Source of the DNA: an uncultured Clostridia bacterium
GTDB taxonomy: Bacteria; Bacillota; Clostridia; Oscillospirales; Ruminococcaceae
NCBI GenBank assembly: GCA_947625615.1
Contig: CANQPB010000002.1
Location: 48,791 to 112,790, forward strand
Length of the DNA stretch: 64,000 nt
Direction: 5' to 3'
Shown: positions 7,915 through 19,103 of the stretch, piece after piece
Numbering within the stretch: the stretch's first letter is position 1
Layout of the letters: every line of letters starts with the position of its first letter
Made by a program: the position numbers and the translations under genes
Notes under the pieces: model-generated
Seen by the model: only the letters and a program-made list of their open reading frames with translations
What the model was told of the DNA's origin: nothing
The model's database searches: none

Positions 7915-8931
7915 ATGAAAGAAAGGACAGCGGACGCGCTCACGCTTTTTGCGCTTTGCAGCCTTGGCGCCCTATTGATTTTGAATCATGACGCCGTTTC
8001 CGCGGCGGTTATAGAGGCATCAAAAACCTGCGTTTATGTGATTATCCCGTCGCTTTTTCCGATGACGGTTCTATCTTCGGCGATAGCAAAAAGCGGCGTT
8101 ATGTCGCGGTTTTTAAGGAGATCAAAGCTTAATCCCGCAGTTGCGGCGGTATTTATTCTCGGAAATGTCGGCGGATACCCTATAGGTGCAAAGCTTTTGA
8201 GAGAAGCCTGCGACAGCGGCGAGATCACCCCTCGGGAGGCGTCACGCGCAGCGGGATTTTGCTTCGGCTCCGGCCCTGCGTTTGCAGCGGGAGTTGCCGG
8301 CGCGGCGGTTTTCGGAAACGTAATCTTCGGAATTGCGGCGATGGCCGCGAATATCCTTGCAAATCTGACGCTTTTCATCGCCTATCTGATCACAAACAAA
8401 AATGTTCCGACAAATAATAAAGCCGAAACAAAAAGGCCGGCATTTTCCGGGCTGATGGTTGAAAGCGTGAGCTCGGCAACCGGCGCGATGATGAGTATCT
8501 GCCCGATGATACTCTTTTTTGCAGCGCTGAAAGGCTTGATAGAAGACCTGTTCCCGGCGCTTATGGAGACAAAATATCTGCCCGCAATACTTGAAATTTC
8601 AAATATCGCGGGGCTTTCAGGCTGTAAAGGCATATCGCTTGCCATTATTTCAATGCTGCTGGGATTCGGCGGTATATGCGTGCATATGCAGGTTCTGGCT
8701 ATGATAGGCGGCAGATTTTCTGTAAAGTATTTTTGCTTAACGCGGGCTGTCGCAATACTTTTCAGCGGCTTCTACGCTTTTTTGATTGAAAAGGCTCTTT
8801 TGTATTTCGGCATCGCCTGCGAGGCTTCAACAAAAATAAGGCTGAGCCAAAGTCCCAGCCTTATTCCGATATTCTGCGTTGCCGCGATGGTCTTTATAAC
8901 GCTCACCGAGCGCCGCAAGGGTCACTTCTGA
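7915..8931 (+). CDS. ylbJ: YlbJ-like sporulation integral membrane protein
   Basis: 338 aa from the ATG at 7915, chosen because AGAGGTGA precedes it; an in-frame extension to 7831 has no ribosome site. The protein is strongly hydrophobic, with about 8 membrane segments. It has nucleoside-recognition/Gate-type motifs including VIIPSLFPMTVLSSAIAKSG, GNVGGYPIGAKLL and SGPAFAAGVAG. This layout matches YlbJ, a mother-cell membrane protein needed for heat-resistant spores. It is somewhat shorter than Bacillus YlbJ. It is alone on this strand, divergent from yqfCD, and its last 10 bp overlap the convergent gatB gene tail to tail. Confidence 0.8.
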   Translation: MKERTADALTLFALCSLGALLILNHDAVSAAVIEASKTCVYVIIPSLFPMTVLSSAIAKSGVMSRFLRRSKLNPAVAAVFILGNVGGYPIGAKLLREACDSGEITPREASRAAGFCFGSGPAFAAGVAGAAVFGNVIFGIAAMAANILANLTLFIAYLITNKNVPTNNKAETKRPAFSGLMVESVSSATGAMMSICPMILFFAALKGLIEDLFPALMETKYLPAILEISNIAGLSGCKGISLAIISMLLGFGGICVHMQVLAMIGGRFSVKYFCLTRAVAILFSGFYAFLIEKALLYFGIACEASTKIRLSQSPSLIPIFCVAAMVFITLTERRKGHF

Positions 8932-10370
8932 GAAATCTCGGCAATCTTTTTGAGTATTATTTCCTTCATAACTCCGGGATTTGCCTTGCCCTTCGAGGCT
9001 TTCATGCACTGCCCGACGAGATAGCCGAGGGCGTTCGTCTTGCCAGAGAGGTAGTCGGAAACCGACTTTTCATTGGCAGAGAGAATTTCATCAGCAAGAT
9101 TTTCAAGAGCCGATTCGTCCGAAACCTGCGCGAGACCCTTTTCCTCGATGATCGCCTTGATATCCCTGTCCTCGGCGACAATTATGTCGAAGACCGTCTT
9201 TCCGGCGGCGTTTGAAATTTTACCGTCGGCGATATAGTTGACAAGCTCGGCCATCTTTTCGGGGGTGAGCGCGGTATCCTCGATTGCTCGGCCGTCGTTC
9301 ATGAATTTCGAGATCTCGCCCAAAACCCAGTTGGCCAAAAGCTTCGGCGATTTGCAGCCCGCCTCAAGGGATTTTTCAAAGAACGCCGATTTTTCGACGA
9401 TGTCTACTATCATCGCGGCGTCATAGTGGCTAAGGCCGTAGTCGGAGACATATCTCATTATCTTTGCGTTCGGAAGCTCGGGCAGGGTGTCCTTGAGGAA
9501 TTTCACCTTTTCCTCCGGGACAACTATCGTAAGAAGATCCGGCTCGGGGAAATAGCGGTAGTCCTGGGCGTCCTCCTTGGTTCTCATCGAAACGCTGATG
9601 CCCTTCTGGTCGTCCCACCTGCGGGTCTCCTGAACGACCGTTCCACCCGCTTCAAGTATCTCTATCTGGCGGTTTGCCTCGTAATCGATCCCGCGGACTG
9701 CGGCCGAGAAGCTGTTGACGTTTTTCATCTCGCAGCGGGTTCCGAAGGGCGTTCCCGGCTTGTGAACGGAGACGTTGACGTCGCAGCGTATGGAGCCCTC
9801 CTGCATCTTGCAGTCGGAGATGTCGATGTATTTAAGGATAGAGCGTATAGTTTCAAGGTAAGCCTTTGCCTCGTCCGAGCTTCGCATGTCGGGCTTGGAG
9901 ACTATCTCGATGAGCGGAACGCCGCAGCGGTTGAAATCGACAAGCGAGCCGTCGAATTTGTCGGAATGCAGAAGCTTTCCGGCGTCCTCCTCGATATGGA
10001 TCCTCTCTACGCCTATCCGCTTTACCTCGCCGCCCTCCATTATCACGTCGAGATAGCCGTTCTGGCAAAGCGGTATGTCCGCCTGGGAGATCTGATAGGA
10101 TTTCGGCAGGTCGGGGTAAAAATAGTTTTTGCGATCCTGCTTGCAGATCCTGTTGATAGAGCAGTTAAGCGCGTGGCCCATTTTTATCGCGTATTCCACG
10201 ACCTTTTCGTTGAGGGTGGGCAGCGTGCCGGGCATACCGAGGCATATCGGGCAGACCTGCGTGTTTACCTCGAGGCCGAACGAATTGCGGCAGCTGCAAT
10301 AAATTTTCGTCTTTGTATTGAGCTCGGCGTGGACTTCAAGCCCGACGACGACTTCATAACCTTTTATCAT
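8922..10370 (-). CDS. gatB: Asp/Glu-tRNA(Asn/Gln) amidotransferase subunit B
   Basis: A 482-aa protein of usual GatB length. The N-terminal cradle holds GLEVHAELNTKTKIYCSCRN, CPICLGMPGTLPTLNEKVV and the kinase-like motif DRKNYFYPDLPKSYQISQ. A helical and YqeY-like tail from about residue 330 ends in GQCMKASKGKANPGVMKEI. GatB activates mischarged Glu-tRNAGln or Asp-tRNAAsn using ATP. GGAGG lies 8 nt before the ATG. It follows gatA by 15 nt and is the last gene of the yunB-ligA/gatC-gatA-gatB run. Confidence 0.98.
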   Translation of the reverse strand: MIKGYEVVVGLEVHAELNTKTKIYCSCRNSFGLEVNTQVCPICLGMPGTLPTLNEKVVEYAIKMGHALNCSINRICKQDRKNYFYPDLPKSYQISQADIPLCQNGYLDVIMEGGEVKRIGVERIHIEEDAGKLLHSDKFDGSLVDFNRCGVPLIEIVSKPDMRSSDEAKAYLETIRSILKYIDISDCKMQEGSIRCDVNVSVHKPGTPFGTRCEMKNVNSFSAAVRGIDYEANRQIEILEAGGTVVQETRRWDDQKGISVSMRTKEDAQDYRYFPEPDLLTIVVPEEKVKFLKDTLPELPNAKIMRYVSDYGLSHYDAAMIVDIVEKSAFFEKSLEAGCKSPKLLANWVLGEISKFMNDGRAIEDTALTPEKMAELVNYIADGKISNAAGKTVFDIIVAEDRDIKAIIEEKGLAQVSDESALENLADEILSANEKSVSDYLSGKTNALGYLVGQCMKASKGKANPGVMKEIILKKIAEISQK

Positions 10371-10385
10371 CTTCCGTACCTCCCC

Positions 10386-11846
10386 TTAAAGCTCAGGACG
10401 TCTGAATCCGCCGAAGGCGTTTTCATGGGCAAACGCGAGATTGAGTATTGTCTGCTCGTCGAATTTGCGGCCGATTATCTGCATTCCGTAGGGAAGCCCC
10501 GCCTCGGAATATCCGCAGGGAACGCTTACGGCGGGAAGCCCGGCTATGTTCACCGTGACGGTGCAGATGTCGGCGGCGTACATGGCAAGCGGATCGGAGA
10601 TGCGGTCGCCTATCTTAAACGCCTCCGAGGGAGATGTAGGGGTGACGATGGCGTCGACGTTTTTGAAAGCGTCCTCAAATTCCTGGCGGATCCTCTTCTG
10701 CAAAAGCTTGGCCTTTTTGTAGTAGGCGTCGAAGTATCCCGAGCTTAAAACAAATGTTCCGAGCATGATTCTTCTCTTTACCTCGCGGCCGAAGCCCTCG
10801 CTGCGGGTCTTCTCGTACATGTCGATAAGCCCGTCGCAGTCCTTGGCGCGGTAGCCGTACTTTACGCCGTCGAAGCGTGCAAGGTTTGACGAAGCCTCGG
10901 CGCAGGCGATGATATAATAGGCGGAAAGCGCGTATTTAGTTGAGGGCAAAGAGATCGGCACAACCTTTGCTCCCCCGGCTTCAAGCGCACGGACGGCTTT
11001 CATAACGGCGTCGGCGATCTCGGGCTTTACGCCCTTGCCGAAATACTCCTCCGGGATACCTATTTTCAGCCCCAAGATTTTGTCGGTGAGGCCGTCGTAA
11101 AGCGAATTGTAGGATCTGTCGGCGCTGGTGGCGTCCATGGGATCGTGTCCCTGAATCTCGTCCTGCAAAAGCGCAACGTCCTTGACGCAGCGCCCGAGGG
11201 AGCCAATCTGGTCGAGCGAGCTTGCAAACGCGACGAGCCCGTAGCGCGAAACGCTGCCGTATGTCGGCTTGAGACCGACTACGCCGCAGAGCGAGGCCGG
11301 CTGCCTAATAGAGCCGCCGGTGTCCGAGCCGAGCGCTATAACGGCCTCCTGAGCCGAAACCGCCGCGGCTGAGCCGCCGGAGGATCCGCCCGGCACGCAG
11401 GTTAAATCGAAGGGGTTTTTCGTGACGGCAAAGTAGGAATTTTCGGTAGAGGATCCCATCGCGAATTCGTCCATGTTAAGCTTGCCTATAATGACCGAAC
11501 CTGCGTTTGCAAGCTTATCTATAACGGTGGCGTTAAAAACGGGAACGTAGTTTTCAAGCATTCTTGAAGCGCAGGTGGTGTGTATCCCCTTTGTAGAGAT
11601 GTTGTCCTTTATTCCCACTGGAATGCCCGCAAGGCGTGATTTTGCCTCACCCGACGAGATGAGCTTATCGGCCTCGGCGGCCATTTTCAGGGACATCTCG
11701 CGGTCGGTCATGAGATAGGCATTGATTTTTCCGTCTATTTTTTCTGCCCTGTCCAAAACCGCCTCGGTGAGCTCAACCGAGGATATTTTTTTGTCTCTGA
11801 GCATCTCGGAGAGCTCAAACGCTGAATATTCGTAAAGATTTTTCAT
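10386..11846 (-). CDS. gatA: Asp/Glu-tRNA(Asn/Gln) amidotransferase subunit A
   Basis: A 486-aa amidase-signature enzyme. The catalytic Ser-cisSer-Lys triad is visible: Lys in VGIKDNISTKG (about residue 79), the Gly/Ser-rich GGSSGGSAAAV, and the nucleophile region GSDTGGSIRQPA. GatA releases ammonia from Gln or Asn for GatB. GGGGGAG precedes the ATG. It lies 15 nt after gatC, keeping the C-A-B order. Confidence 0.98.
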   Translation of the reverse strand: MKNLYEYSAFELSEMLRDKKISSVELTEAVLDRAEKIDGKINAYLMTDREMSLKMAAEADKLISSGEAKSRLAGIPVGIKDNISTKGIHTTCASRMLENYVPVFNATVIDKLANAGSVIIGKLNMDEFAMGSSTENSYFAVTKNPFDLTCVPGGSSGGSAAAVSAQEAVIALGSDTGGSIRQPASLCGVVGLKPTYGSVSRYGLVAFASSLDQIGSLGRCVKDVALLQDEIQGHDPMDATSADRSYNSLYDGLTDKILGLKIGIPEEYFGKGVKPEIADAVMKAVRALEAGGAKVVPISLPSTKYALSAYYIIACAEASSNLARFDGVKYGYRAKDCDGLIDMYEKTRSEGFGREVKRRIMLGTFVLSSGYFDAYYKKAKLLQKRIRQEFEDAFKNVDAIVTPTSPSEAFKIGDRISDPLAMYAADICTVTVNIAGLPAVSVPCGYSEAGLPYGMQIIGRKFDEQTILNLAFAHENAFGGFRRPEL

Positions 11847-11861
11847 TTTACACTCCCCCGC

Positions 11862-14141
<2,280 letters not shown>

Positions 14142-14807
14142 TTACTTCCGATCCAAATAAAGGTTATCGGTCGGCACGTTGCCGACGATCACCGTCTGCG
14201 CAAGGACATACTCCTGCGAGACCGTGAATTTTGCGCTCTGCGGCGGCAGATAAGCGCTGACGTCCGCCGAAACGCGCATTCTTATTTCGTGGCGGGACTG
14301 GTTTATTCCCACCGATTCAAACGTAGAAAGCACCTCGATGTCGGCAACCGCCGATTCGGTTATCTTAACGCCAATCCGAGGGCCTCTCCCGCTTGCGCCT
14401 ATATCGTTAAATAAACTTCCGAGCGGGATTTTTATCTTTGCAGACCGCAAAGCCGAGAGGTCTTTTTGCAGCTTTTCAAGGCAGGCGGTTTTCATTCGGT
14501 TGATCTCAAAGCTGTCGTATTCTATCGAGGTGACAAATCCGCTCTGATTATATCTTAACCGCGCGAGGTCGGAATAACCTATGCGGTTGCCATCAAAAAA
14601 TTCCGAAACGGAGTTATTGATGATCTCGACCACGGCCGGGGCGCCGTAGCTTTCGGCGAGCTCGCAGATGACCGGCTTCAAAGAAATATTCAATGAGATC
14701 TCAAAAATGACGGCAAGAATAAAAAGCAAAGCCGCCGAAATTGCAATCAACCTTGCGCGCACTGTCTTGAGAATCCCGCCCGCCGCGCGGTCTTTATATC
14801 TTCTCAA
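14142..14807 (-). CDS. yunB: Sporulation protein YunB
   Basis: About 221 aa. I place the start at TTG 14805-14807 (xRRYKDRAAGG), with GGGGGTG 5 nt upstream. An ATG at 14843 is in frame but lies upstream of the -10 of the candidate sigma-E promoter, so it is unlikely to be used. The protein has one N-terminal membrane segment (LIAISAALLFILAVIFEISL) and an outer domain with conserved stretches VVEIINNSVSEF, IKIPLGSLFNDI and RGPRIGVKI. YunB is a mother-cell sigma-E protein of unknown mechanism. The stop is 6 nt before the ATG of ligA. Confidence 0.87.
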   Translation of the reverse strand: MRRYKDRAAGGILKTVRARLIAISAALLFILAVIFEISLNISLKPVICELAESYGAPAVVEIINNSVSEFFDGNRIGYSDLARLRYNQSGFVTSIEYDSFEINRMKTACLEKLQKDLSALRSAKIKIPLGSLFNDIGASGRGPRIGVKITESAVADIEVLSTFESVGINQSRHEIRMRVSADVSAYLPPQSAKFTVSQEYVLAQTVIVGNVPTDNLYLDRK

Positions 14808-14830
14808 ACTATCACCCCCGCCCCGATGAT

Positions 14831-14860
14831 ATTTTATGTTCATCAGGGCGGAAAAGTGAA
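14831..14860 (-). promoter_or_regulatory. Candidate sigma-E promoter for yunB, in a hairpin loop
   Basis: On the minus strand, TTCACTTT (14853-14860) and CATAAAAT (14831-14838) are separated by 14 nt. The -10 matches the sigma-E consensus CATACAAT at 7 of 8 positions. The -10 sits in the loop of a 12-bp inverted repeat (CCGCCCTGATGA and TCATCGGGGCGG, one G-U pair) between the transketolase stop and yunB. Confidence 0.5.
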
Positions 14861-14883
14861 TGATTCAGTTTAAAAACCGAAGA

Positions 14884-15831
14884 TTATTTCTCGGCAAGCG
14901 CCTTTTTGACGGTCGCGACAATGTTTTCGCTGCAAAGGCCGAATTCCTTGAGGAGGTCTGCGGCGGGGCCGGAATGTCCGAAGACGTCCTGAACGCCTAT
15001 CTTGACGACCTTAACGGGGCAAGCCTCGGTGACGACGTCGGAGACGGCCGAGCCGAGACCGCCGATCACGCTGTGCTCCTCGGCAGTGACGATAAGGCCG
15101 GTTTCCTTGGCTGCCTTGATGACAAGCTCTCTGTCGATGGGCTTTATAGTGTGAATGTTTATAACTCTTGTGCTGATGCCCTCGGCCTTAAGAGCCTCGG
15201 CTGCCTTTATAGCCTCATAGACCATAAGGCCGGTGGCGATGACGGTTACATCGGTGCCGTCGACAAGCTGCTCGCCCTTGCCGATCTCAAACTTATAGGT
15301 TTCCTTGTCGTGGAAGATCGGCACTGCAAGTCTGCCGAAGCGGATATAAACGGGGCCGTCGTGCAGTATAGCGGCCTCAACGGCTGCTCTCGCCTCAACG
15401 TCGTCGGCGGGATTTATAACCGTCATTCCGGGGATCGTTCTCATCAGCGCGATGTCTTCGTTGCACTGGTGAGACGCGCCGTCCTCGCCGACCGAAATGC
15501 CCGCGTGGGTGGCGCCGATCTTGACGTTGAGATGGGGATATCCGATAGAGTTGCGGACGATCTCAAACGCTCTGCCGGCGGCGAACATTGCAAACGAGGA
15601 GGCAAAGGGGACTTTGCCGGTGGTGGCAAGGCCGGCGGCGATGCCCATCATATTGGCCTCGGCTATACCGCAATCTATGTGGCGGTCGGGGAATTTTTTC
15701 TTAAAGACGCCGGTTTTGGTGGCGCCGGCAAGGTCGGCGTCCAAAACATAAAGGTTTTCATATTTATCGCCGAGATCGGCAAGAGCCTCGCCGTAGCTTT
15801 CGCGGGTTGCCTTTTTAACTAAATCTGCCAT
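14884..15831 (-). CDS. Transketolase, C-terminal subunit
   Basis: A 315-aa protein carrying the pyrimidine-binding and C-terminal transketolase domains: YVLDADLAGATKTGVF, DCGIAEANMMGIAAGLATTG (catalytic Glu) and THAGISVGEDGASHQCNED. The N-terminal TPP domain is the separate gene directly upstream, with only 3 nt between them. Such split transketolases are common in Clostridia and archaea. The enzyme exchanges two-carbon units in the non-oxidative pentose phosphate pathway. A fused 1-deoxyxylulose synthase is encoded elsewhere in the window, so this pair is not Dxs. Confidence 0.94.
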   Translation of the reverse strand: MADLVKKATRESYGEALADLGDKYENLYVLDADLAGATKTGVFKKKFPDRHIDCGIAEANMMGIAAGLATTGKVPFASSFAMFAAGRAFEIVRNSIGYPHLNVKIGATHAGISVGEDGASHQCNEDIALMRTIPGMTVINPADDVEARAAVEAAILHDGPVYIRFGRLAVPIFHDKETYKFEIGKGEQLVDGTDVTVIATGLMVYEAIKAAEALKAEGISTRVINIHTIKPIDRELVIKAAKETGLIVTAEEHSVIGGLGSAVSDVVTEACPVKVVKIGVQDVFGHSGPAADLLKEFGLCSENIVATVKKALAEK

Positions 15832-15834
15832 AAC

Positions 15835-16677
15835 TTATCCCTCCAATTCTGCTAACTGAGCCTTGAGCTCTGACATTGCCTGAGCATACTGTTCGGCGTT
15901 GGGAGCCGTTCCGTGCCAGGAAACCTGATTCTCCATAAACGAAACGCCCTTGCCCTTGGTGCTCTTCTGAATGATTACGCAGGGCTGGTTGACGACGGTT
16001 TCGGCCTCGTTGAAGGCCTTTTCGATGGAATCAAAATCGTGAGCGTCCATGGTGATGACATGCCAGCCGAAGGCCTTGAATTTTTCGTCGATAGGATAGG
16101 GCGAGCATACGTCGGAGATCTTGCCGTCTATCTGCAGGCCGTTGTTGTCGACTATAGCGAGCAGATTATCGAGCTTGTTGTGGGCGGCAAACATGGCTGC
16201 CTCCCAAACCTGACCCTCTTCTATTTCACCGTCGCCCAAAATGGCGTAGACCTTGTAGTTTTCGCCGCTGAGCTTGGCCGAAAGCGCCATTCCGCAGGCG
16301 GCGGAGATCCCCTGGCCCAAAGAGCCGGTGGACATATCCACGCCGGGGATATGCTTCATGTCGGGGTGGCCCTGCAAGCGGGCGCCGATATGTCTTAATG
16401 TCTTAAGCTCGTCGACCGGGAAGAATCCGCGGTGAGCGAGCACCGAGTAGAGCGCGGGGGCGGTGTGTCCCTTAGAGAGAACAAAGCGATCCCTGTCGGG
16501 AAGCTTGGGATTTTCAGGGTAAACGTGCATTTTGTTGAAGTAAAGATAGGTAAGGGTGTCGGCTATCGAAAGCGAACCGCCGGGGTGACCGCTTTTGGCG
16601 TTGTAGACTCCCTCGATGATGCCCATTCTGACTTTGCAGGCAGTGATTTGAAGCTGCTTTTTAAGTAATTCGTCCAT
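15835..16677 (-). CDS. Transketolase, N-terminal subunit
   Basis: A 280-aa thiamine diphosphate-binding half. It has SGHPGGSLSIADTLTYLY, the substrate His region SKGHTAPALYSVLA and the cofactor motif GDGEIEEGQVWEAAMFA ending NN (NLLAIVDNNGLQIDG). It pairs with the next gene to form an active transketolase. GGAGG lies 10 nt before the ATG. There are 63 nt of spacer to the upstream HAD gene, with no convincing promoter. Confidence 0.95.
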   Translation of the reverse strand: MDELLKKQLQITACKVRMGIIEGVYNAKSGHPGGSLSIADTLTYLYFNKMHVYPENPKLPDRDRFVLSKGHTAPALYSVLAHRGFFPVDELKTLRHIGARLQGHPDMKHIPGVDMSTGSLGQGISAACGMALSAKLSGENYKVYAILGDGEIEEGQVWEAAMFAAHNKLDNLLAIVDNNGLQIDGKISDVCSPYPIDEKFKAFGWHVITMDAHDFDSIEKAFNEAETVVNQPCVIIQKSTKGKGVSFMENQVSWHGTAPNAEQYAQAMSELKAQLAELEG

Positions 16678-16740
16678 TTGATTATTACCTCCGTTTTTAA
16701 GAATTTACAGCAATACTGACCATTTTTGCCATATCCGATT

Positions 16741-17547
16741 TTAAAGGTTTTCCAATATATTCAAAGCCTCGGCCACCGCTCCGCTGTCGCAGGTGTTTTT
16801 TAAAACACAGGCCGCTGATTTTTTTACGGCCTCCTGCGAATCGGCGGGGCAAAAGCTAATATCGGCGCATTCAAGCATTTCTATGTCGTTGTCGTAATCC
16901 CCCGCTGCGGCAATTTTATATTTTTGCCAGTCCATTATCTCTACGAGTTTTTTCAGGGCGCTGCCCTTTGAAACTCCCTCGGGGAGGATCTCGAGAAACT
17001 TCGGGAAAGACCTTACGAACCTCACGCCCATGCCGCTGAATTTTTTTACGTATTCCATGAGCTCGGTGATGACATCGACTTCGTCGGCCAAAAGCATCTT
17101 GTTCCAAGGCTCCGAAATCTCGTCGGGCGAGCCAACCTTATGGAACTCAATGTTCAAAATCCCCTGATGCCACTTTTCAACGGTGTTCATGTGAAAATAA
17201 TACCGCTTTGAAAAGGTGTATATTTCCGGGGAAATGTTTGGAAACTTTTCTCTCACGTCCAAAAGGATATCTTTTGCGGCTTCGGGCAGATCAATCTCGT
17301 AAAGCACTTTGCCTTTACACAAATCGTAGATAACTCCGCCGTTGCAGAGGATTGCGGGGCTGTTGGTTATCTTTTCGACATCGTTTCCCGTGACCGTGTG
17401 AAGAGGCCTGCCGGTGGCGATAACAAACCGCCCGCCGGCGTTTGTATATCTAACTATAGCCTCTCTGTCGGCGGGATTGAGCGTCTTTTTTGTCGTCAGA
17501 AGCGTGCCGTCAAGATCGGACACGAAAACAGTGTTTGAAAGCTTCAT
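16741..17547 (-). CDS. Cof-type HAD-IIB phosphatase
   Basis: A 268-aa haloacid dehalogenase hydrolase. Motif I is VSDLDGTLLTTKK (Asp nucleophile, residues 10-14), motif II is VIATGR, and motif IV is AAGDYDNDIEMLE. The type IIB cap sits between. These enzymes dephosphorylate sugar phosphates, flavin mononucleotide and similar small metabolites; the substrate cannot be read from the sequence. It overlaps the end of the rluD-like gene by 4 nt. Confidence 0.9.
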   Translation of the reverse strand: MKLSNTVFVSDLDGTLLTTKKTLNPADREAIVRYTNAGGRFVIATGRPLHTVTGNDVEKITNSPAILCNGGVIYDLCKGKVLYEIDLPEAAKDILLDVREKFPNISPEIYTFSKRYYFHMNTVEKWHQGILNIEFHKVGSPDEISEPWNKMLLADEVDVITELMEYVKKFSGMGVRFVRSFPKFLEILPEGVSKGSALKKLVEIMDWQKYKIAAAGDYDNDIEMLECADISFCPADSQEAVKKSAACVLKNTCDSGAVAEALNILENL

Positions 17548-18458
17548 TTATACCTCAGTGAAGAAAGTAATTTTGTGAAATATTCGGGAAGCGGTGCCTC
17601 AAATTCCATATATTCCTGCGTTCTCGGGTGCACAAAGCCGAGCTTTTTGGCGTGAAGCGTTTGGCCTTTACAGCCTTTATAGGGCTTGCCGTAGACGTCG
17701 TCGCCCAAGATCGGGTGGCCCAAATACGCGCAGTGAACTCTTATCTGGTGGGTGCGGCCGGTCTCAAGAGAAAAGCTCATATACGAGCAGCCATTTAGCT
17801 CCTCAATAAGCCTGTAGTGGGTGATCGCCTCTTTCGAGCAGTGCTCGGTTACGCACATTTTCTTGCGATCAAGCCGGTCACGTCCTATAGGAGCGTTCAC
17901 GGTGCCGGAATCTTCACGGAAATGCCCGACGCAAATAGCCTCATATTCGCGTGTAAAGTTATGATCCTTTACAAGCTTTGCAAGGCCGAGATGTGCAAAA
18001 TCGTTTTTCGCGACGGCCAAAAGACCGCTCGTGTTCTTGTCGATGCGATGCACTATCCCCGGGCGTATCACTCCGTTTATGCCGCTGAGGCTTCCCCCGA
18101 AGCGGTACAAAAGCGCGTTCACAAGCGTTCCGTCGGGATTTCCCGGCGCCGGGTGGACTACCATTCCCTGCGGCTTGTTGACGATAGCAAGGTCGTCGTC
18201 CTCGTAGACGACTTCAATGGGGATATTCTGCGGCTTTGCTTCAAGCCCGATGGGATCGGGTATCACCACCGTAACGGCGTCGCCCTCGGAAAGGATTTTG
18301 CTTTTTCGGGCGGCCGAGCCGTTTACGGTCACCCCGCCGGAATCGATTATCTTTGTGACCGCCGATCGCGTCAGATCTATCTCCGTCTGCTCGGCCAGCC
18401 ACTTGTCAAGCCGCTGGCCGCTGTCCGAGGCCTCGGCGACAAAGCTGTATCTTTCCAT
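17544..18458 (-). CDS. rluD: RluD-family rRNA/tRNA pseudouridine synthase
   Basis: A 304-aa protein with an N-terminal S4 RNA-binding domain (RLDKWLAEQTEIDLTRSAVT) and the RluA/RluD catalytic motif HRIDKNTSGLLAVAKND (catalytic Asp in RIDKNTSG). Later motifs include GRTHQIRVHCAYLGHPILGD. Members convert uridines to pseudouridine in 23S rRNA or tRNA; the exact sites are not determined here. It directly follows lspA (stop and start adjacent), the lspA-rluD pair seen across Firmicutes. Confidence 0.93.
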   Translation of the reverse strand: MERYSFVAEASDSGQRLDKWLAEQTEIDLTRSAVTKIIDSGGVTVNGSAARKSKILSEGDAVTVVIPDPIGLEAKPQNIPIEVVYEDDDLAIVNKPQGMVVHPAPGNPDGTLVNALLYRFGGSLSGINGVIRPGIVHRIDKNTSGLLAVAKNDFAHLGLAKLVKDHNFTREYEAICVGHFREDSGTVNAPIGRDRLDRKKMCVTEHCSKEAITHYRLIEELNGCSYMSFSLETGRTHQIRVHCAYLGHPILGDDVYGKPYKGCKGQTLHAKKLGFVHPRTQEYMEFEAPLPEYFTKLLSSLRYK

Positions 18459-19049
18459 TTAATTTTCCGGGCTTTCGGAATTTACGGATCCCTCCGAAAC
18501 TTCCGTTTCGGCCTTAGCGGCTGCGGCCTGCGCTTTTTTCAGCTTCGACTGCTTTATCTCGTCGATGATGACCGTCAGGCAGAAAAGCAGCGCGCCGAAT
18601 GTAACGCAGCAGTCGGCAAAATTGAAGACGGGAAAGCTTATAAAATCGAGCTTGATGTAGTCGATAACGCCGGCAAAGGAATCCGTGCCCTCTATAAGCA
18701 TTCTCACCCGGTCGATGAGGTTTCCGGCGCCGCCCGCGATTATAAGAAGCAGCGATATCAGCTCGAGCGAGCCCATTTTTTTGCGTCTGACGACGATATA
18801 AACGGCTATTGCGACGATAACTATGGCGGTGAAGACGGTGAGAAAAACGGTTCTGCCCTCAAGAATGCTCCAGCCGGCGCCGCTGTTGCGGATATGCGTG
18901 AGGCTGAACACTTTGAAGTCGCCGATCTTAAAGGTAAAATAATTTCTGATCGCGCCATGGCATTCCGCGAAATTTCGGACTACATACGCTTTGATAAGCT
19001 GGTCTCCGGCGACGAGCGCCGCAACCAGAATCAGGGAAAAAATCAGCAA
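18459..19049 (-). CDS. lspA: Lipoprotein signal peptidase (signal peptidase II)
   Basis: About 196 aa with four membrane segments. Catalytic aspartates lie in GAGNLIDRVRM (first Asp) and PVFNFADCCVTFG (second Asp), the Lsp signature. A charged Ala/Glu-rich C-terminal tail of about 40 residues is longer than usual. The start is uncertain: TTG 19058 has AAGGA almost touching it, whereas TTG 19049 (residue 4 of the long form) has AAGGA at 9 nt and is preferred. The enzyme cleaves prolipoproteins such as the two lipoproteins at 58.5-60.6 kb and 62.3-62.9 kb. Confidence 0.93.
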   Translation of the reverse strand: MLIFSLILVAALVAGDQLIKAYVVRNFAECHGAIRNYFTFKIGDFKVFSLTHIRNSGAGWSILEGRTVFLTVFTAIVIVAIAVYIVVRRKKMGSLELISLLLIIAGGAGNLIDRVRMLIEGTDSFAGVIDYIKLDFISFPVFNFADCCVTFGALLFCLTVIIDEIKQSKLKKAQAAAAKAETEVSEGSVNSESPEN

Positions 19050-19068
19050 AGGTCTCAATCCTTACTAA

Positions 19069-19098
19069 GCCGATTGCCGCGGCTATGCGGCAATCGGC
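19069..19098. repeat. Perfect inverted repeat between ileS and lspA
   Basis: Twelve-base arms GCCGATTGCCGC (19069-19080) and GCGGCAATCGGC (19087-19098) with a 6-nt loop, 5 nt after the ileS stop. There is no T-run on either side, so it is more likely an RNA-stability or processing hairpin, or a weak attenuator, than an intrinsic terminator. Confidence 0.6.
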
Positions 19099-19103
19099 GG
19101 AAA

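Noticed and set aside
9426..10748. 440-codon plus-strand open frame opposite gatB/gatA
   Set aside because: Antisense to two conserved genes, with low-complexity composition and no family motif; a typical shadow in GC-rich third positions.
14860..15822. 320-codon plus-strand open frame opposite transketolase
   Set aside because: Mirror of the conserved C-terminal transketolase subunit; Gly/Asp-rich shadow without motifs.
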